Assembly: GCA_003342815.1 (NCBI GenBank)
Contig: PTEX01000011.1
Location: 4,050,928-4,114,927, forward strand
DNA: 64,000 nt
Direction of reading: 5' to 3'
Source of the DNA: Eudromia elegans
Lineage: Eukaryota > Chordata > Aves > Tinamiformes > Tinamidae
Notes under the pieces: generated by a model
Databases searched by the model: none
What the model was told of the DNA's origin: nothing
What the model saw: only the letters and a program-made list of their open reading frames with translations
Shown here: positions 60,049 through 64,000 of the stretch, piece after piece
Numbering within the stretch: the stretch's first letter is position 1
Layout of the letters: each line of letters opens with the position of its first letter
Made by a program: the position numbers and the translations under genes

Positions 60049-63000
60049 ATCATTATTTGAGAAAGACATCTACAGTTTATCTGGTTTCACCAGACTCATT
60101 TTTCAGTCTATATATTTGCTCACGTTAATAAAATACACACAGTAGGACTCACTGTCAAATTCTGGAAAATTCAGCATTCAGGAAAATAAATAAAATTTGC
60201 TGTCGCATTTCATTTCATTTTGACTATTTCACACACCTTTCACCTTGTATATTCATCAACCTTTCCAAAGCTTCAGGGAGATCCTGAAGGATTGGCTCTG
60301 GAAGCAGTTCAGCTGGCACCAGGGCTGCAGTTTACACTGCAGTGCTTTAACCCCCTGACCTCTGCTTGTAGAAATTTATGTGCAGCTACATCCGCCCCGC
60401 GACTGGGGGTGTGGTGGTGAATACGAAGCTGGAAGAGAAGGGGTTTTTTCTCTTGCGAATTGCTTTATTGCTTTTCCTCTGAAGTTTCCTATTCACAAAC
60501 CAGAGACCTTCCTGTTCATCGTTCACTTTCCGAGGAAATTTATTGCTACAGAAGTAGGTTGAAGCCTTGTGGTCTTGTTAACAGACTGCCCCTACGCAGG
60601 CCACGGTACAGCACAACCCCCAGCCTCATTTAAATCTGACAAGGCCAAACCTTTCTGAAGCTGCCCTTAACCAGGCCCCGCTGCCCTCGCGGCCGCAGCG
60701 CTCGGCACGCACTGGGCACGTTGCTGTGCCCAGGTGCTGGGAAACGGAACACGGCTAGCACGAGGTCCAGAGGGAAGCAAGCGCGTCTGCGGTGAACATC
60801 ACGGGTGCTAATCAGCTCATGCTCCATTCATTGTAGGAATGGATTTTTTATTTTTTTTTGCTCTCTAGAAGATGATTTGGTGACAAATAATATAAAAGTA
60901 TCTATCACCCAAGTTAATGAAATTTCTCAACATCAAAGATGTGTTGAAATTAAAGCAAGGAGGGATCTATAAAGTTATCTAGGCTACTATCCACAAGAAA
61001 CCGGGCTAGTCCTGGCAGCTTTTTGTCATTATTATTATTTTTTTGAAAGGCAAGTTTTGAAAGAGCAAACGATGCCTTTTTTCAGCGCTTGCCTCGCAGC
61101 AAACAAAGACAGGTTTCCATATCGTCTTGGGCAAAGGGCACAGAAGTAACACGGGTCCCTCGTGCCGCCTGGAGCCAGACAGCAGTGACCGCCCTGTCAC
61201 CCAGGGCCGCACAGGAGCCACCCGCCGCACCCGTTCCCATAGAGCAGCAGCTCTGTGAGTCTCTTCCACTGCCCCCGCACAATCTTAATACAACATATCT
61301 GTCCATTGGCTAAGTGCTATTCCATTAGGTTTTTTAATAATCTCAAAGTGAAAAACAAGGAGAAAAGAGAAAAAAAGCTTATATAGGGGGAAATCAATCC
61401 AAAAAACCTTACCAAATTAACATGATAATTACTAACCATGTGACCATGAGCTATGTACTTTGAGATTAATTTTTATTTTAACCCTATACAAAACAAACAG
61501 GAATAGCACACTTTTAGAAGCTTTCAGGGGTGTCACATATACCTCAGGTGAAAACACAGACTTCATTTCTCCTCTTTGGTTTCCCCTGTCAGCTGCTTGA
61601 GGCTCCGATGACGGGAAGCGCAAGCTCGGTTCCGCGGTGCAGGCGCCAGCGCGGCTCCGGCTACACCCGGTTCCATCATTTTAACCTCAGCGCCTCGCAC
61701 GGAGCCTTTGCTTTCCCCACGAGGGTGCTCGCTGGCCGCCCTGATCACTGCCCACCGCGGATACCCCTTTGTGTTCACCGCATTGTTCGCCAAGACAAAT
61801 ACAGAGGAAACTGTGGCTTAGAAATAAACGAACCTTGTGCAGCACGAGGAGCTGTCGTCAAAGCAGGCTGAATAGGTTTTATCTAATGCTGAAGTCCATG
61901 CTCCTTCCTGAAGCTACTAGCTCAGGGCATAGTCAATTCAATGGAAAATTAACATAAAGTAGGCTCATAAAAGATCTGTGAAACAAGTATGATACCTCTA
62001 GGACCACACAGCCAAAAAAGACATATATATCCTGCTGTAACATACGAGATTTTCCAGCTCTGATACCCTGACAAGAAACAAAAGAAATCCTCACATACGC
62101 ACAGGGTGTTATGATGGATCACTCCAGCACAAAAGGAACAAATGCTTTTGCCAGGGATGGGCTTTCAAAAAAAAGAAATAAAAAAGGACAGGATTGATTC
62201 AGATTTTTAGAATTTGGGGCACTATTTCAATCAATAGGAATTGGATTAGCGATTCAGCATTGCAGAGCCATAAAAAAGGGGAGTGCAGTCCTCAAAACAG
62301 CCCCCTGGTCACAGTGCGCAGCCTCAGGATGCTGCTCAATACCCGTCCTGACGGAGGGAACGCAGAGGATAGTGAAGCTCGACACAGACCAGCAGCAGAA
62401 ACCAAGCTGTAAGTGCCTGACTGCACAGAGGCCACGACCGGTGCCCCGAGGGCGTCTCTTAAACACAACTGGTATCGCAGGGTGGGCAAGGCCATGGGCC
62501 GTGGGAAAGGTTTATACAGACTTGCAGAAACGCACCTCGATAGACTCCAATCTCACCCGGAGAAACTGGCTCCCCCAAGCGTTAGGGCCGGTTCTCCGCT
62601 CCGTTTGCAAGGGGCCGGGACGGACGCCGGGCAGAGACCCGCGTGCCCTGCAGGGCCCCGCTGCACCAGCAGCACCTTCCAGCTGACCAGCCGCTGCCTC
62701 CTGCCGCCGCTCTGACGCCCAGAGCACCAAGTTACTTTGGATCCCTCAGTGCTGGCTAATGCCAACACATATTTATGGGCACCTCAGCACTATTAGCAGT
62801 GCGGTAGCTCTGTAGGCTCCGGTGCCGTGGTACCCCTCCTGCCCGCTGTGGGCTGCAGACACCCACGCAGGTACCTGCCCGTGCAGGCACCGCGCTACCA
62901 GCAAGAGCCGCTCATCTCTCCTGGTTTCATCCATAAGCTCCCTGGCAGGCTTGCCCACTGCCCAGAACGTTATAGGTGGCACATTAAAAAAGCCAGCTGC

Positions 63001-64000
63001 TACTTGCCTGTAAGACTTGCAAAATCATCTTGTGCGTAAGGTTGAGGCTGGCTGCTGCTGACTGCGCTTTCAGCAACTTGGCCAACTTTATTTCCAATTC
63101 CGAGCTGCCCCTGGAATCTCTAATCCCGTATTTGAAATTCCTGTTACCGGGAGCTCTAATCACCATTGCTCTGGCAGGAGCGTGCCCGCCCTGCTCGCTC
63201 TGCCGCGCCGGGCGCTCGCCCGCTCCCGCGGCGCTCCCGGCCTCCCTGCAGCCAGCGCCGGTTCGTGCCAACGCTGCAAAGTCCTCGCAGGATTTCCACG
63301 GCATCTCTGTGAAATTGAAAAAGTTAAACCACTTTTTTCTCATTCTTTATTCCTTTTCACCTGGACAGAATCTCTTTAGAGACTCTTTGACAGTAAAAGC
63401 TAAAATAAATAGAAGGTTTATAATATACCATATATACCAGGTTTCAGAAATCAGTCAGTTTTCACTCCATCCTTTCAAGCAGAAACGCCGCTAAGCAATT
63501 GCATTTAATGTCATTTAGCCACTCTAAAAATATCTGCTCTAGATATCTCACTTGTATCTCGCTCTACCAAGGCCACTCATTCTTTCATTCACTACCTCCC
63601 TCTCTCTATAGCAGCACAATCTCGGCTGAATATAGAAGGCTTAATATCTTTCCCAACATGCTGCATGCTTTTGATTTTTAAAATTGTTGTCTAATCTGCA
63701 CGGTTAGGTGGAAGTAATTGAAAACATCCTTCCTGAACAAGATGACAAATACCTAAGCCCCTGCAAACTCACTCATCTCTAATCTGATGCTTGCCCTTTC
63801 CGCGGGCTCGTTAACTGGCAGGCAGCACCTCCGCTCCTCTCGCGTTCCCCCATCGTACCCGCCCTGCTCTGGGGAAAGGTCATTCTGCAGGTTGGTGCCA
63901 GTCCCGGCTTAAAGCAGCTCTTCCCACAGCTGCTCCCCTTACTCTCAACATCCAAATGCTCAGCCCTCCTGTTTTCCTTTGTCCTGTTTCTCTTTCCCTC

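Larger units (their letters stand above)
13280..64000 (+). other. CHST8: CHST8 intron, running off the right edge
   Basis: No sequence on either strand after the donor resembles the CHST8 stem or its conserved sulfotransferase domain (for example the CEVPKAGCSNWKR or VREPFERLVSAFRDKF motifs of the family), so the next exon is inferred to lie beyond 64000. That makes the intron at least 50.7 kb, in keeping with the long introns of this gene in mammals. A short stem-encoding exon of under about 60 bp could have been missed by eye. Confidence 0.7.
55401..64000. other. Intronic sequence to the right edge
   Basis: AT-rich DNA alternates with short GC-rich, CpG-containing patches at about 56640-56720, 57420-57560, 58770-58920, 59560-59780, 61600-61760, 62420-62720 and 63160-63300. 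An A-rich run lies at about 58400-58433 and a palindrome at 60025-60048. The interval 58702-59403 is open on both strands (see findings). No CHST8 downstream exon was found. Confidence 0.4.

Noticed and set aside
1-64000. CR1 LINE 3' ends (ATTCTATG tail repeats), reverse-transcriptase motifs, LTR pairs
   Set aside because: I looked for these common avian elements and saw none recognisable. Short or old fragments could still be present.
1-64000. CRISPR arrays, tRNA, rRNA or bacterial operon-like features
   Set aside because: No regularly spaced repeats with unique spacers and no cloverleaf or rRNA sequence was seen. The tandem repeats present are ordinary mini- and microsatellites.

Overview
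This is eukaryotic, vertebrate-type genomic DNA with no bacterial or viral gene organisation. The best-supported gene content is one coding exon: the first coding exon of a CHST8-like Golgi GalNAc-4-O-sulfotransferase (transcribed exon about 13056-13279, ATG at 13171, splice donor at 13280, plus strand). The source looks like a sauropsid, most likely a bird. The exon protein is close to but distinct from the mammalian CHST8 N-terminus (compared from memory), interspersed repeats are very sparse, and short CpG-rich islands alternate with AT-rich sequence throughout. A crocodilian or turtle is not excluded from sequence alone.

Layout: positions 1-13055 are the 5' flank or upstream intron of CHST8. 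They hold several CpG-rich islands (about 1.96-2.23, 4.49-4.70, 5.68-5.97 and 8.45-8.60 kb), a CAC-rich low-complexity stretch, a probable MIR-like fossil at 4.85 kb and a 359-bp (TTTTC)n tract at 8601-8959. Positions 13056-13279 are the exon. Positions 13280-64000 appear to be one intron of more than 50 kb, because none of the catalytic sulfotransferase sequence (PAPS-binding motifs, C-terminal domain) is seen on either strand. This intron holds orphan CpG islands (notably 16.80-17.33, 19.60-20.55, 25.77-26.27, 28.60-29.02, 32.32-32.75 and 48.89-49.96 kb), GC-rich minisatellites (52-bp unit at 38.4 kb, 33-bp unit interrupted by an assembly gap at 42.8-43.1 kb, 34-bp unit at 47.4 kb, about 30-bp unit at 49.2 kb), a perfect 43-bp tandem duplication at 40.8 kb, a second MIR-like fossil at 36.9-37.1 kb, and an unexplained diverged 59-bp direct repeat pair at 31.8 and 33.2 kb.

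The exon makes the short cytoplasmic tail and the membrane anchor of a type II Golgi enzyme. The lumenal stem and catalytic domain must come from exons beyond the right edge. Upstream ORFs in the exon's 5' UTR and the orphan CpG islands are the parts most likely to bear on regulation. I found no operon, CRISPR array, intact mobile element, rRNA or tRNA. Most long open frames in the window come from CpG-rich or low-complexity sequence and are not supported as genes. I did not find a convincing new biological system; the items worth a second look are regulatory, repeat-structure and assembly observations.
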